This document shows positions 7,123 through 16,705 of a DNA stretch of 64,000 bases, one piece after another. The stretch's first letter is position 1; each line of letters begins with the position of its first letter. Both the position numbers and the translations under genes were made by a program. This DNA comes from Clostridiales bacterium (lineage in GTDB: Bacteria; Bacillota; Clostridia; Christensenellales; Borkfalkiaceae), in the NCBI GenBank assembly GCA_015055525.1, contig SVHZ01000001.1, forward strand, positions 1-64,000, read 5' to 3'. The notes under the pieces are model-generated. The model saw only the letters and a list, made by a program, of their open reading frames with translations. It did not search any database and was not told the DNA's origin.

Positions 7123-9801
7123 ATGATATTTCACAGCGAAAGCCAAGATAAAGTTTTGGCAAATTTGCAGACTGATAGCGTTAACGGCTTGACGTTAGAG
7201 CAAGTTAAAGAACGTACTGAAAAGTACGGGGAAAACAAACTTCAAGAAAAGAAGAAAAAGACGTTACTCGCTCGTTTCTTTGAACAGTTCAAAGATGCAA
7301 TGATAATCATTTTATTGATTGCGGCGGCGGTTTCTCTTGGTATTGCAATTTATAATACGATTGCAAATAATCATTTTGATTTAATTGAAATGATTGAGCC
7401 TTTCCTTATTTTAGCAATTGTTTTAATTAACGCCATTATGGGCGTAGTGCAAGAAAGCAAGGCGGAAAAAGCGCTTGACGCTCTTAAAAATATGTCCGCT
7501 CCGCACGCGAGAGTTATTCGCGGTGGGGTTGAAAAGATTATAATGTCATCTGAACTCGTTCCAGGCGATATTATTAAACTTGAAGCGGGCGATTTCGTTC
7601 CGGCGGACGCAAGGCTTATTAAAAGCGTTAACTTAAAGAGTGAAGAATCTGCGTTGACGGGTGAATCAGTTCCGTCTGAAAAGTTTGCAGACGCCGAAGT
7701 TAAAGAAAAAGCACCTATTGGCGATAGAACTAATATGGTTTTCTCCGGCTGTTCTATCACTTACGGTACTGCTCTTGCAGTTGTTACCGCAACGGGTATG
7801 GATACCGAAATGGGTAAAATTGCAGGGATTCTTGCAAACGAAGAAGAAACGAAAACTCCGCTCCAAGAAAAACTTGCTAAACTCGGTAGCATACTCGGTA
7901 TTTTAGTTCTTGCTATTTGCGGTGTAATGTTCTTAATTCAACTTATTCGCGACGGGTTTGGTTTTGATAACATTATCAACGGATTTATGTCGGCAATATC
8001 TTTAGCAGTTTCGGCAATCCCAGAAGGTTTACCTGCAGTTGTTACGATAGTTTTATCTATCGGCGTTCAACGTATGGTTAAAAGAAACGCTATTATTAGA
8101 AGACTTCCTGCGGTTGAAACGTTGGGTAGCGCATCGGTTATTTGTTCAGATAAAACGGGAACGCTCACTCAAAATAGAATGACGCTCGTTAAAACTTACG
8201 TTGACGGCGGAGAAATTATTGATTTTAACGGTAACGCAGAAGGCGAAACTTATAAAATGCTTTGCTACGGTTCACTCTGTTCAGATGGTAAGGTGGTATT
8301 TGACGGTGGCGTTGAAAAGCACCTTGGCGATCCCACCGAAACGGCTATCGTTTTAGCGGCGCATAAAGCGGGTGGCGAACAAGATGAACTCAATAAGAAT
8401 AGCCCGAGAGTTGGCGAACTTCCGTTCGACTCTGACCGTAAACTTATGACTACCGTTAACGTAATCGACGGTAAGCCTATTGCAATTATCAAAGGCGCGT
8501 TTGACGTTATTGCGGGTAGAACTATTAAAGGCGATATTGAAAAGGCAAAACAAGCGTGCAACGAAATGAGTTCTAACGCTCTTAGAGTTTTAGCAATTGC
8601 CTATAAAGAACTTGACAAAGTTCCCGAAACTCCCACGTTTGAAGAACTTGAAAACGGTCTTACCTTTATCGGTTTAGTTGGTATGATAGACCCGCCAAGA
8701 CCAGAGTGTAAACTTGCGGTTGCAACTTGCCGTCAAGCGGGAATTAAACCCGTTATGATTACGGGCGACCACATAATTACCGCAACGGCTATTGCTAAAG
8801 AACTTGGCATTTTCGTTGAAGGGGATAAGGCAATTACGGGCGCTGAACTTGACGAAATGAGCGACGAGCAACTCGATCAAGAAGTTAGAAATATTTCCGT
8901 TTACGCTCGTGTTTCTCCTGAAAACAAAATTAGAATCGTTAAAGCATGGCAGAAAAAGGGCGAAGTTGTTTCAATGACAGGCGACGGCGTTAACGACGCT
9001 CCCGCATTAAAGGCGGCGGACATTGGTTGCGCTATGGGTATCACGGGAACTGACGTTGCTAAGGGCGCTTCCGATATGACTCTTACCGACGATAACTTTG
9101 CAACTATCGTTGAAGCGGTTAAAGAAGGTAGAGGCATATTTGAAAACATTAGAAAAGTAGTAGGTTTCTTACTTTCAACTAACCTTGCCGAAGTATTAGT
9201 AGTATTTATTTCAACTATCGTTTTAGGTTATATAGCAGGGCTTGGAAATCCGTTTATTCCTATTCAACTTCTTTGGATTAACTTGGTTACCGACTCTTTA
9301 CCTGCAATCGCTCTCGGTATGGAAGCCGTTGAAAGTGACATTATGTTTAGAAAGCCAAACCCCAAGAACGAAAGTTTATTCGCTAAGGGTTTAGGCGCAA
9401 AAATCGTATTAAACGGCGTGTTATTAACTATAACGACTCTCGTTGGTTACGTTCTCGGCGCGTTTATAATGAAAGATCCTAGTGGCGCTCTCAATCACGA
9501 AGCGGGTAGCACGATGGCGTTTATGATACTTGCTCTTAGCCAACTCGTTCAAGCGCTTAATATGAGATCTTCTCACTCGCTCTTCAAAGTTGGTTTCTTT
9601 AGTAACGGAACTATGAACCTTTCATTACTCATCTGCACGTTACTTACCGCTGTGGTAATCTTTATCCCAGGCGTAAACGCGGTGTTTGGCATGATGTATA
9701 TTGAGTGGTGGTTATATCTCGTTGGCGTAGGTCTTTCACTTTTCCCAATACTCGTTATGGAAATTGCAAAGGCAATAGGCTTTATCAAACATCATCATTA
9801 A
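7123..9801 (+). CDS. P-type cation-transporting ATPase (PMCA/SERCA-like, Ca2+/Mn2+)
   Basis: CSDKTGTLTQNRMT, SAIPEGLPAVVTI, MTGDGVNDAPALK; 892 aa. Confidence 0.92.
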   Translation: MIFHSESQDKVLANLQTDSVNGLTLEQVKERTEKYGENKLQEKKKKTLLARFFEQFKDAMIIILLIAAAVSLGIAIYNTIANNHFDLIEMIEPFLILAIVLINAIMGVVQESKAEKALDALKNMSAPHARVIRGGVEKIIMSSELVPGDIIKLEAGDFVPADARLIKSVNLKSEESALTGESVPSEKFADAEVKEKAPIGDRTNMVFSGCSITYGTALAVVTATGMDTEMGKIAGILANEEETKTPLQEKLAKLGSILGILVLAICGVMFLIQLIRDGFGFDNIINGFMSAISLAVSAIPEGLPAVVTIVLSIGVQRMVKRNAIIRRLPAVETLGSASVICSDKTGTLTQNRMTLVKTYVDGGEIIDFNGNAEGETYKMLCYGSLCSDGKVVFDGGVEKHLGDPTETAIVLAAHKAGGEQDELNKNSPRVGELPFDSDRKLMTTVNVIDGKPIAIIKGAFDVIAGRTIKGDIEKAKQACNEMSSNALRVLAIAYKELDKVPETPTFEELENGLTFIGLVGMIDPPRPECKLAVATCRQAGIKPVMITGDHIITATAIAKELGIFVEGDKAITGAELDEMSDEQLDQEVRNISVYARVSPENKIRIVKAWQKKGEVVSMTGDGVNDAPALKAADIGCAMGITGTDVAKGASDMTLTDDNFATIVEAVKEGRGIFENIRKVVGFLLSTNLAEVLVVFISTIVLGYIAGLGNPFIPIQLLWINLVTDSLPAIALGMEAVESDIMFRKPNPKNESLFAKGLGAKIVLNGVLLTITTLVGYVLGAFIMKDPSGALNHEAGSTMAFMILALSQLVQALNMRSSHSLFKVGFFSNGTMNLSLLICTLLTAVVIFIPGVNAVFGMMYIEWWLYLVGVGLSLFPILVMEIAKAIGFIKHHH

Positions 9802-9808
9802 GATTAAA

Positions 9809-9971
9809 GCTCAATCACAACCCATGATTGATTATCGAACGCATGAAACACGGCGTAATACTGTGTTAAAGCCACTTGAAAATACGAAAAAAGTATTATC
9901 TACGGGCTTTGCCTTGTCTTACTTGTGTTTGATGCGTTCTCTTAAAAATCAATCATAAATTGCGATAGAGC
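9809..9971. ncRNA. Candidate structured element (nested stems) in the 3' region of the ATPase gene
   Basis: gctcaatcacaa/ttgcgatagagc, atgattgatt/aatcaatcat, gaacgcatgaaacac/gtgtttgatgcgttc (14/15), aaagcc/gggctt. Confidence 0.55.
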
Positions 9972-10074
9972 ATAAAAAGTTCAAATAAAAAGACCAAGGC
10001 AAAATTGCCTTGGTTTTCTATTGAGAAAAAATTTTGAGTGTGGTATAATTATTAAAAAGTTAAGGAGAGATAAA

Positions 10075-10869
10075 ATGCAACAACCTTGGGAAGGATACGT
10101 TAAGCCGTTTAAGATTTTTGGTAATTTATATTTTGTAGGAACTAAATATGCCTCTACTCATATAATTGATAGTGGAAACGGGCTTATTATGGTTGATAGT
10201 GGATATCAACACTCTTTGCATCAAGTAATTCATAATATTTACCTTTTAGGGCTTAAACTTAGCGACTTAAAATATATCGTTCATACGCACGGGCATATCG
10301 ACCACTTTGGAGCAACGCGCTCGCTTGTTGAACTGACAGGAGCAAAAACCGTTATTAATAGGAAAGATAAAGACTATGCTAACGGAGAAAGGGATCTTTC
10401 TTACGCAAAAGAACTCGGCATGACTTTTAGCGAAACCTTCGAGCCTGACGTCTTGCTTGACGACGGTGACGTTTTTGAGTTTGGCAACGTTAAAATGTTA
10501 GCGTTTGAAACCCGTGGGCATACTGAAGGTTCTACCTCGTATTTTTTTGACGTAACTGACGGAAAAACCGTTTTAAGAGCGGGTATTCACGGCGGAGCAG
10601 GGCTTAACACTTTATCAAAGGAGTTTTTAGATAAATATAACCTCCCGTATTCGTTAAGGGATGATTACGTTAATTCAATGCTTAAACTTAACGAGCAAAA
10701 GATAGATATTTTCCTTGGCAATCATATGCACCAAAGTAACACCGCTGAAAAGGTTAAACTTTTAGAAGGCGGAGATAAGTTTGCTTTTGTAGACCCTGAA
10801 GGGTTTAGAAGATTTAATCTTAACTGTATAGAAAATATTAAAAATCTAATAAAAAGTGAAAAAAGTTGA
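10075..10869 (+). CDS. MBL-fold metallo-hydrolase
   Basis: IVHTHGHIDHFGATRSL, ETRGHTEGSTSYFF, LGNHMHQ; start moved from 10021 to ATG after SD aaggagag. Confidence 0.85.
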   Translation: MQQPWEGYVKPFKIFGNLYFVGTKYASTHIIDSGNGLIMVDSGYQHSLHQVIHNIYLLGLKLSDLKYIVHTHGHIDHFGATRSLVELTGAKTVINRKDKDYANGERDLSYAKELGMTFSETFEPDVLLDDGDVFEFGNVKMLAFETRGHTEGSTSYFFDVTDGKTVLRAGIHGGAGLNTLSKEFLDKYNLPYSLRDDYVNSMLKLNEQKIDIFLGNHMHQSNTAEKVKLLEGGDKFAFVDPEGFRRFNLNCIENIKNLIKSEKS

Positions 10870-11648
10870 TGGATAGCGTTAATAAAACTTTGTATATTCC
10901 CCTTTACGGAAAATCGCTCGTTAGTAAAAAGGGAATAATACTAAACGATAAAAATGCCGAAGAAATTTGGGCTAAAGTAGAGTTTAAGTTAAAAAGAAAG
11001 TCAAAATCAAAGTGGCTTGCTTATTTTTTAGGTATGCGCGCAAGAGTTTTTGACGATTGGGTAAAAGAACGTTTAGCAAAAACGCCAAACGCAACGGTAA
11101 TTTGTGTGGGTTGTGGTTTAGACGGTAGGGCGTTAAGAGTTAACGCTAATACTTTTTGGTATGACGTTGATTTTGAAAGCGTTATTTTGGAGCGTAGAAA
11201 ACACTATGCCGAAAATGAAAATTATCGTATGATAGTTGGCGATTTGAAAAGTGGAGATTTTATTGAAAAGTTGCCTAAAAGCGATAGCGCGATAGTGGTT
11301 TTAGAAGGCGTTAGTATGTACGTTGAAAACGCCGACCTTATAAATACTCTCAACAACTTAAAAAACTATTATAAAAGCATATCCGTTTTAGTTGATTGTT
11401 ACACTCCGTTTGCAGTAAAAATGTCAAAACTAAAAAACCCCGTTAAAGAAGTGGGTGTTTCAAAGGTTTTTGGTATTGAAAATGCTAATATTTTAGAAAA
11501 AGCGGAAATAAAGTTTGAAAGGGAATTATCTCTCACTCCAAATTCGTTAATAAACGAATTAAAGGGTTTTGAAAGGGTATGGTTTAAGAGATTGTACGCA
11601 GGCAAAATTTCAAAAAAACTATATAAACTTTACGAATATAAAGCATAA
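10869..11648 (+). CDS. Class I SAM-dependent methyltransferase (LCMT/PPM-like)
   Basis: NATVICVGCGLDGRALR...FWYDVDFESVI...VVLEGVSMYV. Confidence 0.75.
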   Translation: MDSVNKTLYIPLYGKSLVSKKGIILNDKNAEEIWAKVEFKLKRKSKSKWLAYFLGMRARVFDDWVKERLAKTPNATVICVGCGLDGRALRVNANTFWYDVDFESVILERRKHYAENENYRMIVGDLKSGDFIEKLPKSDSAIVVLEGVSMYVENADLINTLNNLKNYYKSISVLVDCYTPFAVKMSKLKNPVKEVGVSKVFGIENANILEKAEIKFERELSLTPNSLINELKGFERVWFKRLYAGKISKKLYKLYEYKA

Positions 11649-11685
11649 AAAAATATCTACGGAAGTTCCGTAGATATTTTAATTT

Positions 11686-12489
11686 TTAAGGTCTAAGCCC
11701 CATACCGCCTTCTAACGTTAAGGTTTCGCCAGACATATACTTAAAATCAGGCGATGCAAGTTGAACGCAAACTCTACCAATTTCAAGTTCGCTATTTCCG
11801 TAATGCCCCATTGGTGGCATTTTTACGTTTGCTTTGAACGCTTCGGGATTATATTGTTGCCATTTTTCAAGTTGAGAAGTCCACGCGAGCGGGCAAACTA
11901 CGTTAACGTTAATACCGTCTGCTCCCCACTCGGTTGCGGCTACTCTTGAAAGACCACGGATACCTTCTTTAGCGGCAGCGTAAGCCGATTGACCGTAGTT
12001 ACCAAATAAACCTGCGCCCGATGCAAAGTTGATAACCGTACCTTTAGTTTCCTTAAGATATGGATAGCAAGCCTTCATATAGAAGAACGCTGAGTAAAGC
12101 CCAGAATAAATTGCTAAGTTAAATTGTTCAACCGTGTGATTTGCAAGTGTTACGCCCGATGCCGACGCTTGAGCGTTATTTATCAAAACGTCAATCCTAC
12201 CAAATTCGGCGATTGTTTTTTCAATTACGTTTTTAGCAACCTCTTCGCCGTTTTCATTTTCGTTAATATCTGCTTGAACGATTAAAACTTTTATGCCGTA
12301 TAATCTTTCAAGTTCTTCTTTTGCAAGTTCAAGTTTAGAAACGTTTCTACCCGTTAAAACTAAATTTGCGCCTTCTTTTGCGTATGCGATTGCGATGCCG
12401 TAACCGATAGAACCGGCGCTACCGTCTTTAAGGGGTTCTGCTTTACCACCGCCCGTTATAATTGCGGTTTTACCTTTCAAAAAACTCAT
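11686..12489 (-). CDS. SDR-family oxidoreductase
   Basis: KTAIITGGG...GIGYGIAIAYAKEGANLVLTGRN, LINNAQA, YAAAKEGIRGLSR; SD aaggaga. Confidence 0.88.
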   Translation of the reverse strand: MSFLKGKTAIITGGGKAEPLKDGSAGSIGYGIAIAYAKEGANLVLTGRNVSKLELAKEELERLYGIKVLIVQADINENENGEEVAKNVIEKTIAEFGRIDVLINNAQASASGVTLANHTVEQFNLAIYSGLYSAFFYMKACYPYLKETKGTVINFASGAGLFGNYGQSAYAAAKEGIRGLSRVAATEWGADGINVNVVCPLAWTSQLEKWQQYNPEAFKANVKMPPMGHYGNSELEIGRVCVQLASPDFKYMSGETLTLEGGMGLRP

Positions 12490-12644
12490 AATGTATCTCC
12501 TTAACTTTGATTAATTAAATTATAACATTTGAACGATTGTAAATCAATACTTAAATGAAAAATCGAGATAAAATTATTTAGTTTATGTTGATTTTAGAAA
12601 ACTTAATTGATATAATAAAATAAGTAAAATCTAAGGAGATTATT

Positions 12645-14123
12645 ATGTTTGAAAAAATCACGCCCGAACAAGCGGGTATAAGTTCAAAAGTAGTTACTAA
12701 ATTTATCAACAAGTTGTTAAAACGCGGAACTTGCACCCACGGTTTCTTGTTTATGCGCGGAGATAAAATTTTTGCCGAAGGTTATTATAAACCGTTTCAT
12801 CAAAATTACAATCATAGAATGTATTCTCAAACTAAAAGTTTCGTTGCGGTTGCAATAGGGCTTTTGATTGAAGAAGGTAAACTTTCACTTGACGATATCG
12901 TTGCCGATTACTTCCCTGAAAAAATCGATGACAAAGCGCCGAAGTATATAGCAACTCAAACTTTGAGAGAAATGCTCACTATGGTAACGGGTGGTTGGCC
13001 AACTTATTGGTTCTTGGTTGATGACCCTGATAGAACTCACCTTTATTTTAGCGAACAGAGAAAAACTCACCCGTCGGGTACTATTTGGGAATACGATAGC
13101 GCCGGCTCGCAAGTTCTTTGCGCGCTCGTTGAAAAGGTTGCGGGTAAAACTTTACTTAGTTATCTTAAAGAAAAACTCTTTGATAAGATGGGAACTTTCA
13201 AAAATGCGGAAGTGTTAAAATGCCCGAACGGCGATAGTTGGGGCGATTCCGCTATGATTTGCACGTTAAGAGATATGGCAAGTTTTGGAAGACTCGTTAT
13301 GAATTACGGAACGTATAACGGCGAACGTTTAATGAACGAGCAATATCTTAAAGAGGCTACGAGTAAACTTGTTGACAATAGGGGTAGCGGTCATTACTGC
13401 TCGTATTATCAAGGTTACGGCTATCAAATTTGGAGAATTTCGGGCGGTGGCTTTGCCTTTATCGGCATGGGCAACCAACTTACCTTTATGTATCCCGATA
13501 AAGACCTTATGTTCGTTTGCATCTCTGACGATCAAGGCGATGAGGCTCGCGTTCGCGAAATGCTCGTTACCACCGTTGAAGATATGTTTGTTGACGAGAT
13601 TAAAGATTACGCTCTCCCTGAAGATAAAGACGCCGGAAGAGAACTTTCAGAACTTATTGATTCACTTGAACTTGTAAGTTTGAAAGGCGCAACTGAAGTT
13701 CCGTTTGAAAAAGAACTTAACGGCGTTAAATACGTTTGCGAAGAAAATCCTATGGGAATTACCGAATTTACCTTCAATTTCAATGGGGATAAGGGCGAAT
13801 TTATCTACGTTAACAAGCAGGGCAGAAAAGTTATTCCGTTCGGCATTAACCACAACGAATTTTCTAAATTCCCTGAACTCGGTTACGCTAACGAGTACGG
13901 CAACGTAAAGACTACCGACGGGTTTATGTACGACTGTGCAACTTCTTTTGCTTGGGAAGAAGATAAAAAGTTTATGATATTCACTCAAATCATAGATAAA
14001 TACTTTGCTAATATGAGCGCAACTTTTGCCTTCAAGGGCGATGAAGTTCACGCAAAATTCGTAAGTGCCGCAGAGTGTTTCTTAAATGAATATAGAGGAT
14101 ACTTAAACGGTAAAAAAGCATAA
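12645..14123 (+). CDS. Serine hydrolase, class C beta-lactamase/DD-peptidase family
   Basis: SQTKSFVAVAIGLLIEEGKLSLDD (SxxK), YDSAGSQVL. Confidence 0.85.
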   Translation: MFEKITPEQAGISSKVVTKFINKLLKRGTCTHGFLFMRGDKIFAEGYYKPFHQNYNHRMYSQTKSFVAVAIGLLIEEGKLSLDDIVADYFPEKIDDKAPKYIATQTLREMLTMVTGGWPTYWFLVDDPDRTHLYFSEQRKTHPSGTIWEYDSAGSQVLCALVEKVAGKTLLSYLKEKLFDKMGTFKNAEVLKCPNGDSWGDSAMICTLRDMASFGRLVMNYGTYNGERLMNEQYLKEATSKLVDNRGSGHYCSYYQGYGYQIWRISGGGFAFIGMGNQLTFMYPDKDLMFVCISDDQGDEARVREMLVTTVEDMFVDEIKDYALPEDKDAGRELSELIDSLELVSLKGATEVPFEKELNGVKYVCEENPMGITEFTFNFNGDKGEFIYVNKQGRKVIPFGINHNEFSKFPELGYANEYGNVKTTDGFMYDCATSFAWEEDKKFMIFTQIIDKYFANMSATFAFKGDEVHAKFVSAAECFLNEYRGYLNGKKA

Positions 14124-14124
14124 T

Positions 14125-14158
14125 TAAACGCTCGCTTAAAAGCGAGCGTTTTTTAATT
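14125..14158. terminator. Terminator hairpin between convergent genes
   Basis: aaacgctcgcttaaaagcgagcgttttttaa. Confidence 0.75.
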
Positions 14159-14614
14159 AAGAAGAATAATAAAAAAGTTTAGATACCCTGCAAAAGCCAC
14201 CCATAAAACGTAAGGAATTTGCAAGAAAGATGCGAGTTTATTTATTTTATAATACTTTATAACCGTTAAAATTATAAGGAATAATAGCGCTAGTAGTATT
14301 ATAAAAGAGAATACGAAATTTCTCAAATTGAAAAAGAATATACTCCAAAAAAAGTTGAGTATTAAACTTGCGCCGTAAATAAAAAGGGCGTCGTCTTTTT
14401 TTGGGGAGTTAGAGTTATAAATTATTGCTGAACTTATGCCCATTAGGATATATAAAACCGTCCAAACGATAGGAAATAGTATCCCAGGTGGCGATAGTGG
14501 TGGCGCTATGATTTCAGAATAAATATTCATATTCTTCATTGTAAGAAGGCTAGATAGTCCGCCAACCGATAAAGGTAAAAGAATTAAAAACAAATAAGAT
14601 AAAAACTTTTTCAT
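14153..14614 (-). CDS. tspO: TspO/MBR-family protein
   Basis: PPLSPPGILFPIVWTVLYILMGISSAIIY. Confidence 0.88.
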   Translation of the reverse strand: MKKFLSYLFLILLPLSVGGLSSLLTMKNMNIYSEIIAPPLSPPGILFPIVWTVLYILMGISSAIIYNSNSPKKDDALFIYGASLILNFFWSIFFFNLRNFVFSFIILLALLFLIILTVIKYYKINKLASFLQIPYVLWVAFAGYLNFFIILLN

Positions 14615-14682
14615 ACCGTTAGTATATGAACGTTTTTACAAAATATGACAAAAAGCAAGGCAAATTACCTTGCTTTTTTAAG

Positions 14683-15882
14683 TTAGTTTTCAAAATAACC
14701 TATATATTTAACTTTTAAGTTAGACGACGGGAAGAGATGCTCGAAAAGTTCAATAAAATAATCGTCCGTCATACTTGCTATATAGTCAACAACTATTTGA
14801 TTGGGTTCTTCTTCTAAATAAGGAGTTTCGCGCTTATAATACGGCTTGTTGATATAGTCTACGTGATGCTTAAATATAGGCGACGACTTATTGCCCGATT
14901 TAATATCAAGATAAAGTTTATCGTAAAGATAAAAGAGCATTTGTTTAATAATTGAGTCGCTATCTTTATTAACCTTATCGTTATAAATTATATCGTAATT
15001 ATCTTTTTTTGCTTGTTTTAACGCTTCAAAATGAGATTTATCAAGTTTGATATACGGTTTATTGTAACTGTTTTCTATAACGTTTACGATTAAATTATTG
15101 ATAATCTCGCTATTTAATACGCCTATTCCATAGTCTTTGAACGCGGTTAGGTTAAGGGGAGTGCTTTTAGTAGCGTCTTGCCTATCTTTACCTAAATATG
15201 CAATGATATCTGAAATTCTAACGATGCAACCTTCTAAGGTTGAAGGAATCATCTTAAAAACGTTATCCCCGTTTATATAGCAACTTTCAATAATACTATC
15301 AAACTCGTTAAAAGAGTTAAGGGCGCAAGGCTCGTAGCGTTCAAGTTCCATTTCGCCGTTGTGCGATGCAATTCCGTCAAGCGTTTGAAGGGTGATATTT
15401 AGCGGGAAGATTTTATCTAAAACTCTTACCGAGTGGATATTGTGGAAAAATCTTCTGCCCGTTTTTTCACGATATATTTCATCTAAAAAACTTTCGCCCG
15501 TGTGACCGAAAGGAGTATGCCCAATGTCATGCCCGAGTGCTATTGCCTCAATGAGTTCAAGGTTAAGATTGAGCGCTTTGCCAATCGTTCTTGCCGTTCT
15601 TGAAACGAGTTGAACGTGTAAACTTCTTTTAGTTATATCGTCGTTTTTATGAAGGGAATAAACTTGAGTTTTGTCAGCATACCTACTGTAAAAGGGACAA
15701 TTTAGGATCTTGTCAACGTCACGAATAAAAGCCGAGCGCCAAGCGTTAGCGTAATCGTGAGGGTTATCCTTTCTTCTTACGGCTAAATTGCTGTTAAAAA
15801 AGTGGTTTGGTAAAGTTTTTTCTTCCTTATCTTTTATTATTAAATTTTCAATTTCTTTTGATAACTCTTTATAGTTTGCCAT
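14683..15882 (-). CDS. dgt: dGTPase-like dNTP triphosphohydrolase
   Basis: HVQLVSRTARTIGKALNLNLELIEAIALGHDIGHTPFGHTGE (HD domain). Confidence 0.88.
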   Translation of the reverse strand: MANYKELSKEIENLIIKDKEEKTLPNHFFNSNLAVRRKDNPHDYANAWRSAFIRDVDKILNCPFYSRYADKTQVYSLHKNDDITKRSLHVQLVSRTARTIGKALNLNLELIEAIALGHDIGHTPFGHTGESFLDEIYREKTGRRFFHNIHSVRVLDKIFPLNITLQTLDGIASHNGEMELERYEPCALNSFNEFDSIIESCYINGDNVFKMIPSTLEGCIVRISDIIAYLGKDRQDATKSTPLNLTAFKDYGIGVLNSEIINNLIVNVIENSYNKPYIKLDKSHFEALKQAKKDNYDIIYNDKVNKDSDSIIKQMLFYLYDKLYLDIKSGNKSSPIFKHHVDYINKPYYKRETPYLEEEPNQIVVDYIASMTDDYFIELFEHLFPSSNLKVKYIGYFEN

Positions 15883-15937
15883 AGTTATATTATACTATAA
15901 AAATAAAAAAACGCAAGGCGTAAACCTTGCGTTTATA

Positions 15938-16549
15938 TTATAAAACTTCTTTGATTGCATTAAAGAGTTCGTCATAACTTTCAAATGCCGAAAGTTCAGG
16001 GTAATCTTTTTTAATCTTTTCAGTAGAGCGGAATAAGAAACCCTTTTTACTATTTAATATCATCTCTAAATCATTATAACTATCGCCGGCGCAAATAGTT
16101 TCAAAGCCAACTGATTGAAGCGCCTTAACGGTAGAGAGTTTAGAGTGAGCGCAACGCATTTTGAACCCGGTAATTTCACCGTTACTTGCAACTTCTAAGG
16201 TGTTGCACATAATAGTGGGATTTCCAAGTTGTTTCATAAGTGGTGTTGCAAATTGATAAAAAGTATCACTCAAAATTACAACTTGAGTAATATCTCTAAG
16301 TTTATCTAAAAACTCTTTAGCCCCGTCAAGCGGTTTGATTTTAGAGATGGTTTGCTGTATCTCATTAAGACCAAGCCCGTGTTCTTTCAAAATCTTGATA
16401 CGATATTTCATAAGTTTATCGTAATCAGGCTCTTCACGGGTGGTGATTTCAAGTTCGGGGATATTAGTTTCTTTTGCAAATGCTATCCATATTTCAGGAA
16501 CCAACACGCCTTCTAAATCAAGGCATACAATATTCATATCGTTACTCAT
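15938..16549 (-). CDS. thrH: HAD phosphatase, ThrH-like (phosphoserine phosphatase/homoserine phosphotransferase)
   Basis: NIVCLDLEGVLVPEIWIAFA, VILSDTFYQFA, ICAGDSYNDLEM; start set to 16549 because TTGACA-N17-TATAAT lies 6 nt upstream. Confidence 0.8.
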   Translation of the reverse strand: MSNDMNIVCLDLEGVLVPEIWIAFAKETNIPELEITTREEPDYDKLMKYRIKILKEHGLGLNEIQQTISKIKPLDGAKEFLDKLRDITQVVILSDTFYQFATPLMKQLGNPTIMCNTLEVASNGEITGFKMRCAHSKLSTVKALQSVGFETICAGDSYNDLEMILNSKKGFLFRSTEKIKKDYPELSAFESYDELFNAIKEVL

Positions 16550-16613
16550 AGTTTTATTATAAACAAAAACTAAAAAAATGTCAAACAAACGCTTAGTAGG
16601 GTTTATAATTAAC

Positions 16614-16654
16614 TTGATAAAATTTACATATTTTTTGAGTGATTTTACATTGAA
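16614..16654 (+). promoter_or_regulatory. Conserved upstream element, copy 1
   Basis: ttgataaaatttacatattttttgagtgattttacattgaa; 38/41 identical to 19078-19118 region. Confidence 0.65.
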
Positions 16655-16705
16655 ATTATTCTTTTAATATGTTATTATTAAAATAACAACCAAAGGAGTA
16701 TTTTT

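Noticed and set aside
7371-9788. Several plus/minus ORFs inside the cation ATPase gene
   Set aside because: Fully contained in a well-supported P-type ATPase frame; no independent start signals.
10021-10074. N-terminal extension of the MBL hydrolase in the ORF track (TTG start)
   Set aside because: An ATG at 10075 follows SD aaggagag, and a promoter-like sequence lies within the extension.
12885-14051. Overlapping ORFs in the beta-lactamase-family gene
   Set aside because: Alternative-frame readings of a clear serine-hydrolase CDS.
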